A stretch of 33,081 nt of DNA from Planktothrix paucivesiculata PCC 9631 (GTDB lineage: Bacteria; Cyanobacteriota; Cyanobacteriia; Cyanobacteriales; Microcoleaceae): NCBI RefSeq assembly GCF_900009265.2, contig NZ_LR735029.1, forward strand, positions 147,069-180,149. Direction: 5' to 3'. The notes under the pieces were generated by a model that worked only from the letters and a program-made list of their open reading frames with translations, ran no database searches and was not told where the DNA came from. The position numbers and the translations under genes were made by a program. Numbering within the stretch: the first letter of the stretch is position 1; each line of letters starts with the position of its first letter. This document shows, in pieces, positions 7,982 to 16,757 of the stretch.

Positions 7982-10900
7982 ATGTCACAGCGTAAGCAGA
8001 TCAAGTCTCATAACTTCATTCTCTCTCTGTTCCGACGAATCCGTATTTTGTGCCAACGGATGACTCGAAACTTGACGAGATCGCTCCTACGGAGTTTGAT
8101 GCTCATTAACCGTCAAGACCGCTATGGTCGGGCGGGGTTTGTTTTACCAACGGTGACGATGGTATTGTTGGTGGTGGTATTGCTAACTATTGCGATTTCA
8201 TTTCGAGCTTTAGAGCGATCGCAAGATGCCCGTATGGTCAGAGTCAGTCAAGAGGCTTTAAATGCTGCAACTCCTGCTGTTGATAGGGGGAGAGCGAAAA
8301 TTGAGCAAATGTTTAAAGAGTTAGAAGGAAAAGTTTTAGATGAACCCAACTTTTATCAAACATTAACATCAGGGAATTTTACAGCCTATCGATTTAAGGA
8401 TGAAGAAGTTCTCAGAGTTGAGTTTGACTCTGACAATAATGGAATTCAACCGAATGGTTCAGCACCAGCCAATGATGGGCGTCTGGGTGAAGATGATGAT
8501 AACTTTCGGGATAATGAACGGGTTAAAACAGCTTGGCGATTTCCCGTTGATACTAATAATGATGGTCAATTTGATAGCTTTGTTTTGTATGGTCTTTTCT
8601 TTCGCTCCCCTGAAGGCACTAAAAGAATTCCTTTAGAAGCTAGAACATTACCTATGCCTCCGTTCAAGAGTGCAACTCGTCCTGAATGTGAATTTGCCAG
8701 TGGTCAGAATGCTTCTTTAGTAACAGCTTCAGGTTGGTCTCCTATGGAGGGGAAACTGAAGAAAAGTATTTTTGTCTATACAACAACTGTACCCGCTACT
8801 CAAACAGATATTGATAACTTTGTAGCTAACGTCAAGGATTCGAATGGAGCGCCTCAGTTTAATGCTCAGGAATTTTTAGAGTATAAAGGAGAACCAAGCT
8901 TTACCGCTTTAGAATATCAACAAGACTGGAAACAAAAATATTTAACAGGTGTTGTTTATGAAAATGATTTAGATATCACACCTGGGCCTGCTTTTAACTT
9001 AAATGGAAACTTATATACTCAAGGAAATTTAATCGTTTCCCACTTTGGAAGTGGATTAAATATTTATCAAATAAGCTCAATTAATTCTTGTTTTTATCAG
9101 CAGGAAAAAAGCAAGATTGTTGTAGGGGGAAATGTCATTAATGGAATGCTAGGGAATAATCTAGCTGCTAACATTCGCTCTGTTAATATACATTTATTCA
9201 ATGGAACCGCTCCTCCAACTGTAAGAACTATAGATAGCACCGAGCAATCTATATCAAATGGTGCTTATGCTGGAGCTTTTAATGATTTTGCTTATCGGAG
9301 TCGCCTAGAAGCCTTAGTCCGATGGCAAGAGCAGGACGCTACTGGGACAAGTGATCCAACTTCAGTTAAAGAAGCCGTTAGCCGTCGCATGGCTGACGAT
9401 TCCAGTTTAGTTAAATCAAAAATTCGTCGAGAAGAATTACAAAGTTATTTTAAAGATCGCCTGCGGAAAGTTACTTTTGCCGAGGTCAGTAGCGTCAGTA
9501 ATACTACTGCGGCACTAAGTCCCTATGGACTTCCTCCTAGCGGAACTAACCCTCTACAAGGTAGCGGAGATACCCTACGTCCGCCTGATACATGGACGTT
9601 GATTTCGACGGCTATGGTCACCGTTACTCCAAGCAGATTGTCGGCAACAAAACCGGAAACACAACAAGCCAGTGGCGTTGAAACTGTGATTGGCGATCGC
9701 GTTGTAGAAGGAAATAACTTACCCGCTTTAGCTCTCGATAGTACAAATAAATGGGTAACAGCAACAGCTACAATTGCTAACGATCAATGGACAGATGCTA
9801 CTGAACGTACTCGTGTCAGTCGGCTGTCTAAATATCCTTCTGCTGGAGATAGAAGTCGAGATGGTTTTTGGGAAAAACTAGCCGCTAGAGAGCCTTTCTC
9901 AGAATTCAGTAATTTTGGAGGATTACGGGTTATTACAGGAGCAGGTGTTTATGAGCGAGATAATTCATTTTTACCTCCCCCAAAATGGAATGATCCGAGT
10001 ACACCAACAATCGATGAAAGTAAATATGATGATCCGGCAACGACAGCTACAGCAGAAGCATTTGACATAGTTTGGCCGGACACGATGCCGATGTCTCGGG
10101 TAGTTGGTGTTCAAATACCTTTTGATAATGTTAATAATAACTGGGATAGTAGTAACCCTGCTGTCTCTGGTTCATCCGCTACTGCAACTCCCACAATTGA
10201 TCCCTATACTCCCAAATATCTTAAGGGAGACTTACGGATGCGGGCAACGGCAGTATATCACTATGCCCAAGATGCCTTTAATCCTTCCACTGATCCGCCA
10301 GATTTGACTCAAGAACCCATTGCCTGTGTCAGTAGTTATTACGATCCTTCGGATAAGACAACGGCAAAGAATATGACCAGCTTACCTGGGGGAGCTACAG
10401 GTGGCTTATCCAATAATGGAATTGTTTATCCTTTCCCAGATAACAGACCCACCAGTGCAACTCTTCAAAACGGTTGGAAATTTACAGCCCCCACAGATTT
10501 AGCAAATCAAGCTAATATGGTCTTTCCCGATGGACGGTTTGCGAATAAACCATTGAGAGATGCCTTAACAAAATTAGCCGCCAGTCAGACATTAACTTTG
10601 GCAGATCAATCCGCTCTTGATACCACACTTTGCGCTTTGAGTATCCTCAACGGAGCGACTCCTCAAACGATTATTCCCAATAATGCCATTAAAGAAGTTA
10701 CTCTGTTAAATCCAAGAGAAGTTAAAGCATTAGATCGGGATGATCTGACGACCAGTGTTGATGAAACTTTTAGCCTCAGCAGTCCTTTAAGTGGGCCAGC
10801 ACAACTATCAGGACTTTATGATTTGCCCTTAGAGGAACGCCAACCTTTAGAAATTCGGGTGACTCAAATCGACTTAAATGTGTTGAGAAACCAAACCATT

Positions 10901-13042
10901 ACTCTAGCTGGAGGCATTACAGGCCCATCACCAGAATATTTGCTCCCTAATAGTGGCATTATCTATGCGAGTCGAGAAGATGCCCTTCCTGATCGGAGCA
11001 ATCGTTTACCCAACGATACTAACAATGGCATTAATGAAAATACCAGCGCTGAATTGAGTCCGGCTGATTTTCTGCTAGATCCCACTCGCCGTCCCAATGG
11101 GATTATGCTGATTAATGGCAATAGCTTAGGTCGAAATAACAATCAGGCTGCCACTACTGTAGAGGATATTCTCAAAGAAAAAGGCTTAATTCTAGCCTCT
11201 AATGTGCCAGTTTATATTCAAGGAAATTTCAATAGACACACTCAAGCTGAGTTTACAGGCACATTCAGTTGGAATATTAATCAATTCTATTCACGAAATA
11301 ACCTCAATCCTAACTTTGCCTGTCGTCAAGGCGATCCAACCCGTCCTGCTAACTTTGCTTGTGGTACAGGTGATAATTGGCGACCTGCAACGGTTCTCGC
11401 GGATGCCATTACTCTATTGTCCGATAACTTCCGCTTTGGCTTCCGTAATGAAGGGGACTTTGACCTGAGAAATAATGCAGGTAATGCCATTGTTGGGTTT
11501 AACTTTAATAGTGATCCTGATATGATTGATGCAATTTCTCCTAGTATTACTGAAACTGCTTTTGGATTTGATTTAAATGGTGATGGTGATACAGGCGATA
11601 CGATCACCAATGAAACCCAAGTCTCTGCAAAAGCCGCGAGAATGCTCAATGGCTTTGACCCCTATAACAACTTTGCTACCAATGGTTTAAGCAGTGGAAC
11701 TTTGGCTTTTACCGCCAACGAAATTAAAACTGGGGTTCCCGGTGCCAATACCACTCCAGATGATGCCTACTACCGAGCTACGCCTACTACTACTACTAAC
11801 AACCTTAACAATATTAACAGTTCCTACTTTAATAACTTCGTCACTCCAGTTCAAAGACGGGGGAACTTCTCGGAATACTTGATGGAAGTTTGTCGGAAAT
11901 TACCTGTTTCTGCTTGTGGGCCTGCTGATTGGGTATTACTCAGTAGTACAGGTGCTACTCCTCCTAATCCTCCTGCTGTTAAAGCATCTACTAAAATAGG
12001 TCAGGCATTCGATAACACTATTAATGGTGCAGGAACAACAGGCCAACCTCCTACTTTCGCAGCGCTGCAACGTCTACCTCGTCGTATTGCTTTCCGACGT
12101 TCTAATACTGCACCATTTGGGCTGGAAGGTGCAGGAGGTAGCTCAATTTCAGCAACCAACCCACCTGTTGCACTGGGAATTGATGCAACTCCAAATATTG
12201 TAGAAGCCACCTTTGCTAATGTAGCTTCTAAACCCAGAACCACCCAAAATAATACTCTCTGGTTCCAAACTAAAAATGCTAATGCTAAAAGTTGGGGTTC
12301 TGACTACCCTCTGTGGTATTTCAATCCTGGGTATTACTCTGATCCCACCACGGCTAAAGCTAATCAAGTAGATACTAACTTTGTTGCTTCTAACTCAGTT
12401 CGACAACCTTTGTTAGTGCCTATTTTACAATTCAATGCCACAAACTCAACTCCGGCGGGTAATACTGCAATTGCCACCCTAGGAAACCAACAAGCCCAAG
12501 GGACTCGATGGATACCCCGCAGTAGTCCCACAGAAGCTAACCTGGTCTTAACAACGAGCGATGTTCCGGCGCGTCCGGGTGAACTGAATGGGGGGATGCA
12601 AAACCTACCTCGTTTCATCGAAAGTTGGAATGATGCGATCGCAACCAATATTGCGGGTTCATTTCTGCAAAAAGGTCGCAGCGAATATGCCTCAGCACCC
12701 TACTTGAGTTTAAGGGATACTACTGGTGTGCATCTATTCGGAAACAATACCTTGTACAACATCAGTAATGCTGGTGGACGGATTGGCTACTTTGTCCCAC
12801 CAACACGGAACTGGGGGTTTGATGTCGGTCTGCTATACCAACTGGCTCCTGATTACTTTACTCAAAATTTCACAGTTCTGGAAACTGATGAAAATGGTGA
12901 TGCTATCCCAGACGAGTATTACCGGGAAGTCGGTCGTGATGATCCTTGGTTAAAAGCTCTGCTCTGTGCAAAAGATAGCGATGGTGCTGATGGCAATAAT
13001 GTGGTCAGTAAAGGGCGTCCTGATTGTAATGACTATGAATAA
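7982..13042 (+). CDS. hpsA: hormogonium polysaccharide biosynthesis protein HpsA-like
   Basis: A giant 1686-residue protein whose position ahead of two pseudopilin genes, size and N-terminus match HpsA, which in Nostoc punctiforme is needed for the polysaccharide that lets hormogonia glide. The first 52 residues are very rich in Arg. A prepilin-like hydrophobic segment follows (AGFVLPTVTMVLLVVVLL, residues 51-68), resembling PilX/GspK N-termini: after G52 the mature chain would start Phe53, and position +5 is Thr instead of the usual Glu. Calcium-loop-like patches occur near 149 (DSDNNG), 190 (DTNNDGQFD), 1197 (DLNGDGDTGD) and 1636 (DENGDAIPD). The rest is Asn/Thr/Pro-rich and looks extracellular. 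No glycosyltransferase motif is seen, so a structural or export role is more likely than an enzymatic one. It is 21 bp ahead of hpsB. Confidence 0.82.
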   Translation: MSQRKQIKSHNFILSLFRRIRILCQRMTRNLTRSLLRSLMLINRQDRYGRAGFVLPTVTMVLLVVVLLTIAISFRALERSQDARMVRVSQEALNAATPAVDRGRAKIEQMFKELEGKVLDEPNFYQTLTSGNFTAYRFKDEEVLRVEFDSDNNGIQPNGSAPANDGRLGEDDDNFRDNERVKTAWRFPVDTNNDGQFDSFVLYGLFFRSPEGTKRIPLEARTLPMPPFKSATRPECEFASGQNASLVTASGWSPMEGKLKKSIFVYTTTVPATQTDIDNFVANVKDSNGAPQFNAQEFLEYKGEPSFTALEYQQDWKQKYLTGVVYENDLDITPGPAFNLNGNLYTQGNLIVSHFGSGLNIYQISSINSCFYQQEKSKIVVGGNVINGMLGNNLAANIRSVNIHLFNGTAPPTVRTIDSTEQSISNGAYAGAFNDFAYRSRLEALVRWQEQDATGTSDPTSVKEAVSRRMADDSSLVKSKIRREELQSYFKDRLRKVTFAEVSSVSNTTAALSPYGLPPSGTNPLQGSGDTLRPPDTWTLISTAMVTVTPSRLSATKPETQQASGVETVIGDRVVEGNNLPALALDSTNKWVTATATIANDQWTDATERTRVSRLSKYPSAGDRSRDGFWEKLAAREPFSEFSNFGGLRVITGAGVYERDNSFLPPPKWNDPSTPTIDESKYDDPATTATAEAFDIVWPDTMPMSRVVGVQIPFDNVNNNWDSSNPAVSGSSATATPTIDPYTPKYLKGDLRMRATAVYHYAQDAFNPSTDPPDLTQEPIACVSSYYDPSDKTTAKNMTSLPGGATGGLSNNGIVYPFPDNRPTSATLQNGWKFTAPTDLANQANMVFPDGRFANKPLRDALTKLAASQTLTLADQSALDTTLCALSILNGATPQTIIPNNAIKEVTLLNPREVKALDRDDLTTSVDETFSLSSPLSGPAQLSGLYDLPLEERQPLEIRVTQIDLNVLRNQTITLAGGITGPSPEYLLPNSGIIYASREDALPDRSNRLPNDTNNGINENTSAELSPADFLLDPTRRPNGIMLINGNSLGRNNNQAATTVEDILKEKGLILASNVPVYIQGNFNRHTQAEFTGTFSWNINQFYSRNNLNPNFACRQGDPTRPANFACGTGDNWRPATVLADAITLLSDNFRFGFRNEGDFDLRNNAGNAIVGFNFNSDPDMIDAISPSITETAFGFDLNGDGDTGDTITNETQVSAKAARMLNGFDPYNNFATNGLSSGTLAFTANEIKTGVPGANTTPDDAYYRATPTTTTNNLNNINSSYFNNFVTPVQRRGNFSEYLMEVCRKLPVSACGPADWVLLSSTGATPPNPPAVKASTKIGQAFDNTINGAGTTGQPPTFAALQRLPRRIAFRRSNTAPFGLEGAGGSSISATNPPVALGIDATPNIVEATFANVASKPRTTQNNTLWFQTKNANAKSWGSDYPLWYFNPGYYSDPTTAKANQVDTNFVASNSVRQPLLVPILQFNATNSTPAGNTAIATLGNQQAQGTRWIPRSSPTEANLVLTTSDVPARPGELNGGMQNLPRFIESWNDAIATNIAGSFLQKGRSEYASAPYLSLRDTTGVHLFGNNTLYNISNAGGRIGYFVPPTRNWGFDVGLLYQLAPDYFTQNFTVLETDENGDAIPDEYYREVGRDDPWLKALLCAKDSDGADGNNVVSKGRPDCNDYE

Positions 13043-13063
13043 GCAACTCAAGGAGATCAACCC

Positions 13064-13738
13064 ATGAACAAGCACAAATTCCCCAAACTCAATTTCAGAC
13101 AATCTTCAGAAAGCGGCTACACGATCCTGGAAGGATTAATGGCTATCCTAGTGGTTTCTGCTTTAATTACAATGGTTGGCCCTGTGATTGCATTTTCGGC
13201 AGGGACTCGCGTACAAGCGAGGCGGGTTGAGTTGGCAACCCAAGCCGCCAAAACCTATATGAATGCCATTCGAGCTAATCCTTATAATGAAGATTCAACA
13301 ATTAACACAGAGTTAGTTGATGGCATCACTAGCATCGCAGCACCACCAGCAACAGTTACAGGCTTTGTCGCTCCTGCTGCTGTTGACTTAAATTGTCCAA
13401 ACACCAATGCTTACTGCACAGCACCCGCAGGTTTATACTGCGTTGATTTTGACAATTTACCTGCTAATCAGCCCGGATGTACCAATAATAGTTTATCCGA
13501 TATGATTGTTCAGCCTGTCCGTTCAGGCGGGAATCCTGACCAGCCTAATAATGGTTATAAATTAGGAATTCGAGTGTACCGAGCTAACTCATTTACTCCA
13601 GGCATTGGTAACAATTTACAGACAACCACACCTTCTACTAATGTTACAAATGCACTAGGAAATCGAAATGCACCCCTAGTAACCATGTCTAGTGATATTC
13701 CTTCTCAAACGGATAGATTTAGCAATTTTAAGGATTGA
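13064..13738 (+). CDS. hpsB: pseudopilin HpsB-like
   Basis: A 224-residue type IV prepilin-like protein. It has a short basic leader, a prepilin peptidase site G18/Y19 with the normal Glu at +5 (SGYTILEGLMAI), and a hydrophobic helix to about residue 45, then a polar periplasmic domain with several Cys (NCPNTNAYC, GLYCVD, PGCTN). It would be cut by PilD and join a pseudopilus. The overall plan resembles GspI/PilV minor pseudopilins, and the position right after hpsA matches HpsB of N. punctiforme. AAGGAGAT about 7 bases before the ATG is a strong ribosome binding site, and the 21-bp gap indicates co-transcription with hpsA. Confidence 0.82.
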   Translation: MNKHKFPKLNFRQSSESGYTILEGLMAILVVSALITMVGPVIAFSAGTRVQARRVELATQAAKTYMNAIRANPYNEDSTINTELVDGITSIAAPPATVTGFVAPAAVDLNCPNTNAYCTAPAGLYCVDFDNLPANQPGCTNNSLSDMIVQPVRSGGNPDQPNNGYKLGIRVYRANSFTPGIGNNLQTTTPSTNVTNALGNRNAPLVTMSSDIPSQTDRFSNFKD

Positions 13739-13856
13739 TTTCAATAGCCATATTTAAGGCTGATTAACATTGGAAAAAATAACGGTTATTAATTCCTGCT
13801 GAACTAGCCTTATTTCTAACTCTATCGTTCATAAGTCTTAAAATTTAGGAGACCCC

Positions 13857-14819
13857 ATGAAAAAAAATTTCTCTCCCTTTTGGAAAAGGTTCTATCACCC
13901 AAAACCACCGACTCAAATTAATCAAAGCTCTCTAGGAATGAGCATGATTGAGTTACTTGTTGGCACGGTAATTGCTTTTATCATTATTACACCCTTAATG
14001 GCTTTTGTTATTAATACTCTAAACGATGACCAAAGAGAAGAAGCAAAAGCAGTTACTGACAAAGAAATTCAATCTGCACTAGAGTTTATTACAGAAGATT
14101 TGAGTGAAGCACTCTATATTTATGATCAAGCTGGAATTCAAGCTATTGCTACTAATCAATTAATTCCGGCTGCGAGTACCACTCAGATTCCGATTTTAGT
14201 ATTTTGGAAAAGGCAAGTCGCTAGAAATATTATACCCATCGGAGGAGCTAATTGTGTTACTAATCCAGAAAAATGTGATGATACATTTATTTTGTCTTTA
14301 GTGGCTTATTATTTACGCACTGATGCTGATCCAATTTGGTGTCCAAATAATACCGATAATAACAAGTGTCCGGCTCGAATTACTCGCTTTCAATTAAATG
14401 GAGGAGGTCGAACAATTGCAACTGTACAATATCCACCGCCAGATGCTGGTTTTCCTACGAGTGTTGACTTGAGAAATCCTAATACAATAACAGCTAATGG
14501 GAATATAAATAATCCACAAAATGTATTAATCAATTTTATAGATCGAACGACTATTGCTAATGGTGCTCCTGCTTTGATTGCGGCTCAATGTCCTACGGCA
14601 TTAAATAATAGTACAACTGCTCGTTTTACTGTTGATCCTCCAGCAGCCACCTATAGCAGCTTTTCTGCCTGTGTAGATTCAACAAATAACATCGCTCAAA
14701 TTACGATTAGAGGAAACGCTTTACGCCGATTTCAAGAAAATGCAAAATACTCTTCTGGAAGTGCTTATTTTCCCTCTTCTAGTATCTTAGTCAAGGGAAT
14801 TAGTACAGTAGGTAATTAG
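13857..14819 (+). CDS. hpsC: pseudopilin HpsC-like
   Basis: A 320-residue prepilin-like protein. The leader is 27 residues, cut predicted at G27/M28 with Glu32 at +5 (LGMSMIELLVGTVIAF), followed by a single hydrophobic helix and a large soluble domain. The pattern after the helix (EIQSALEFITEDLSEALYIYD) is like GspJ/PilW minor pseudopilins. Length and gene order match HpsC, part of the hormogonium polysaccharide secretion set. TAGGAG about 7 bases before the ATG is the ribosome binding site. A 118-bp gap separates it from hpsB, so read-through or a second promoter are both possible. Confidence 0.82.
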   Translation: MKKNFSPFWKRFYHPKPPTQINQSSLGMSMIELLVGTVIAFIIITPLMAFVINTLNDDQREEAKAVTDKEIQSALEFITEDLSEALYIYDQAGIQAIATNQLIPAASTTQIPILVFWKRQVARNIIPIGGANCVTNPEKCDDTFILSLVAYYLRTDADPIWCPNNTDNNKCPARITRFQLNGGGRTIATVQYPPPDAGFPTSVDLRNPNTITANGNINNPQNVLINFIDRTTIANGAPALIAAQCPTALNNSTTARFTVDPPAATYSSFSACVDSTNNIAQITIRGNALRRFQENAKYSSGSAYFPSSSILVKGISTVGN

Positions 14820-14897
14820 AGAGAAAAAAATCTCAGCGTTAAAAAAATTAAAGCATAAAAGTTTAAGCATTTCTGTAATTAAACCTTGGTAAAAATC

Positions 14898-15560
14898 ATG
14901 AAAAATATATTGTTTCTGCTGAGAGCTAAAAAATTCAAACCTTCACTTAAGAGGAATGAAAATTCTGCTGGCTTTTCATTACTTGAGTTAATGGTTGTTG
15001 TGTTAATGATCGGCATATTAAGTGCAATTGCGGCTCCTAGTTGGTTAGGGTTTATTAACAATCAACGCCTTGGGAGTGCACAAGATGAAGTATATAGAGC
15101 TATGCGTACTGCTCAAAGCAATGCCAAAGCAAAACGAGAAGCATGGCAAGTCAGTGTTAGGGCAGAACCAGTGACACAGAAAGTTCAGTGGGCAATTCAT
15201 CAAGCAACAATAAAACCTACTGATCTATCAGTTGCTAGTGAAAGTGATAGATCCTCTGTTTCAGCTTGGCATAGTTTTGACTCTCAAATAGGGATAGATG
15301 GCACTCGTACTAACTTATCTGAAAATGCTGGAGTTTATACTCTGATATTTAACTATAATGGCTGTGCTGTTGGCAAATCTACCGAAGAATGCACACAAAG
15401 CTCCCTCGATGATGTTCCTACAAAAATTCCTCAAAAATTAACGTTTAGTCATCAAAAACTTGGTGACAATACCAGAAAATGTGTAAGAGTGGAAACGGTG
15501 CTAGGTTCAATTAGAGCAGCACAGGGAGTTAACCAAGAAGGATGTCCTCCTAATCAATGA
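14898..15560 (+). CDS. GspH/FimT-like pseudopilin, copy 1
   Basis: A 220-residue prepilin-like protein: basic leader, cut predicted at G25/F26 with Glu30 at +5 (AGFSLLELMVVVLMIGILS), then the GspH/FimT pattern of a helix ending in APSWLGFINNQRL and repeated AMRTAQSNAKAKR. The C-terminal domain carries cysteines (NGCAVG, EECTQSS, RKCVRVE, EGCPP) probably joined as disulfides outside the cytoplasm. It corresponds in position to HpsD, but I do not assign that name firmly. I prefer ATG 14898 over the in-frame TTG at 14886; neither has a strong ribosome binding site. The gene is AT-rich, unlike its paralogue at 15788. Confidence 0.78.
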   Translation: MKNILFLLRAKKFKPSLKRNENSAGFSLLELMVVVLMIGILSAIAAPSWLGFINNQRLGSAQDEVYRAMRTAQSNAKAKREAWQVSVRAEPVTQKVQWAIHQATIKPTDLSVASESDRSSVSAWHSFDSQIGIDGTRTNLSENAGVYTLIFNYNGCAVGKSTEECTQSSLDDVPTKIPQKLTFSHQKLGDNTRKCVRVETVLGSIRAAQGVNQEGCPPNQ

Positions 15561-15787
15561 AAAGTGGATGTATCAATTTATATTTAAGAGAAATTTTGTT
15601 TGTGGATTGTTTTTGTACTTACAGTCCTTAACTCCGTAATGTCCCTAATTGATTAAAATTTCAACGTTCAAAATAATTTTAAAAAATCCGTAATTTTCCC
15701 ATAGTCAAAGCCTCTGATTTTTAGCAAACTGGTAGTTAGGTTCGTTTAAAAAACATAACCATCCTAGTTAAAATCAGGTGTGCTTTC

Positions 15788-16429
15788 ATGATCAACCCTA
15801 AAAAGACCTGCGATCGCTCCCTATCCTATAGCGGATTTACCCTCATTGAACTCCTAATCGTTATACTGATAATTGGTATTCTCAGTGCCATAGTTGTCCC
15901 CAGTTGGTTAGGCTTCATTAACCGCTACCGCCTAAAGACCTCCACAGAACAACTACAATGGGCATTCCGAATGGCTCAAAGCAATGCCAAACGGGATAAA
16001 ACAGCATGGCAAATCAGCATCCAAGAAACTCCCAAAAGTATTCAGTTTGCCCTCCATCCCGCTAGTATCCCCCCAGTTCAACTCTCTGCTGGCAATTGGC
16101 AAACCCTAACACCCGGTATTATCATCGATGATAAACAACCCAACCCCAAGGGAAAACTCGAAACCAGCCTGCGTAAAGTTAACCCCACCACTAACAAAGT
16201 CACCACCACAGGCACAATGTACCGCGCCCTGTTCAACCACAAAGGTTGTCCCGTCTACTCCCCCAACGACGAATGTACCCAAACCAGTTTACAAGCCCTC
16301 GGACGTATTGGCTTGTACCATCCCGACCTCGGCAAAACTAAACGCTGCGTGATTATTTCCACCGTTCTCGGTGTGACCCGCATCGGAAAAGAAAACACCA
16401 AACCCAATGATGATCGCTATTGTCATTAA
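15788..16429 (+). CDS. GspH/FimT-like pseudopilin, copy 2
   Basis: A 213-residue paralogue of the protein encoded just upstream. The leader is 15-16 residues, cut predicted at G16/F17 with Glu21 at +5 (SGFTLIELLIVILIIGILS). It shares with copy 1 the segments PSWLGFIN, MAQSNAKR, a CTQ motif and the closing Cys pattern (KRCVIISTVLG). Codons end far more often in C than in copy 1, so the DNA diverged or came in separately. It has its own 227-bp AT-rich upstream region and AGGTG ahead of the ATG. Likely role: second GspH-type minor pseudopilin of the same machine. It is the last gene before an insertion sequence. Confidence 0.8.
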   Translation: MINPKKTCDRSLSYSGFTLIELLIVILIIGILSAIVVPSWLGFINRYRLKTSTEQLQWAFRMAQSNAKRDKTAWQISIQETPKSIQFALHPASIPPVQLSAGNWQTLTPGIIIDDKQPNPKGKLETSLRKVNPTTNKVTTTGTMYRALFNHKGCPVYSPNDECTQTSLQALGRIGLYHPDLGKTKRCVIISTVLGVTRIGKENTKPNDDRYCH

Positions 16430-16533
16430 AAAACACGATATTAACCCGCACTCATACCTCACATTCTTTTCTTCCTACCTTAGTACCTTTGTAATCAACT
16501 TAAGCAATAATCTTATTGTTTTCATCCCAGACC

Positions 16534-16569
16534 AGATCCCCCTAAATCCCCATTAAAAAGGGGGACTTA
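16534..16569 (+). repeat. C/G-run dispersed repeat, left copy
   Basis: The sequence AGATCCCCCTAAATCCCC, then ATTAAAAAGGGGGACTT, is self-complementary between its C- and G-runs. Degenerate related stretches follow at about 16580-16600 and 16615-16670 (CCCGTTTTTAAGG, CCCGCTAAAAAGGGCGACTT, CCCCCATTTTTAAG). An inverted related copy lies on the other side of the insertion sequence at 18079-18112. Confidence 0.7.
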
Positions 16570-16692
16570 TGAAGTACACTTTCCCCGTTTTTAAGGATTT
16601 ATGAATCCAGTTAACCCGCTAAAAAGGGCGACTTATAAATCCAGTTCCCCCATTTTTAAGCAGGGTGTTTTCATTGTCGGGGGTAAAAAAGA

Positions 16693-16743
16693 AAATAAAA
16701 GTGATCTTTTTTTGGTAAAATCAAAGAAAGATCACTTTTATTT
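16693..16743 (+). repeat. perfect 17-bp inverted repeat ahead of the transposase
   Basis: Left arm 16693-16709 and right arm 16727-16743 are exact reverse complements (core AAAAGTGATCTTT / AAAGATCACTTTT), with a 17-base loop. The hairpin ends 14 bp before the transposase ATG. In insertion sequences such structures can block translation from read-through transcripts. It could also be part of the element's left end. Confidence 0.75.
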
Positions 16744-16757
16744 GATTTTAAAAAACT

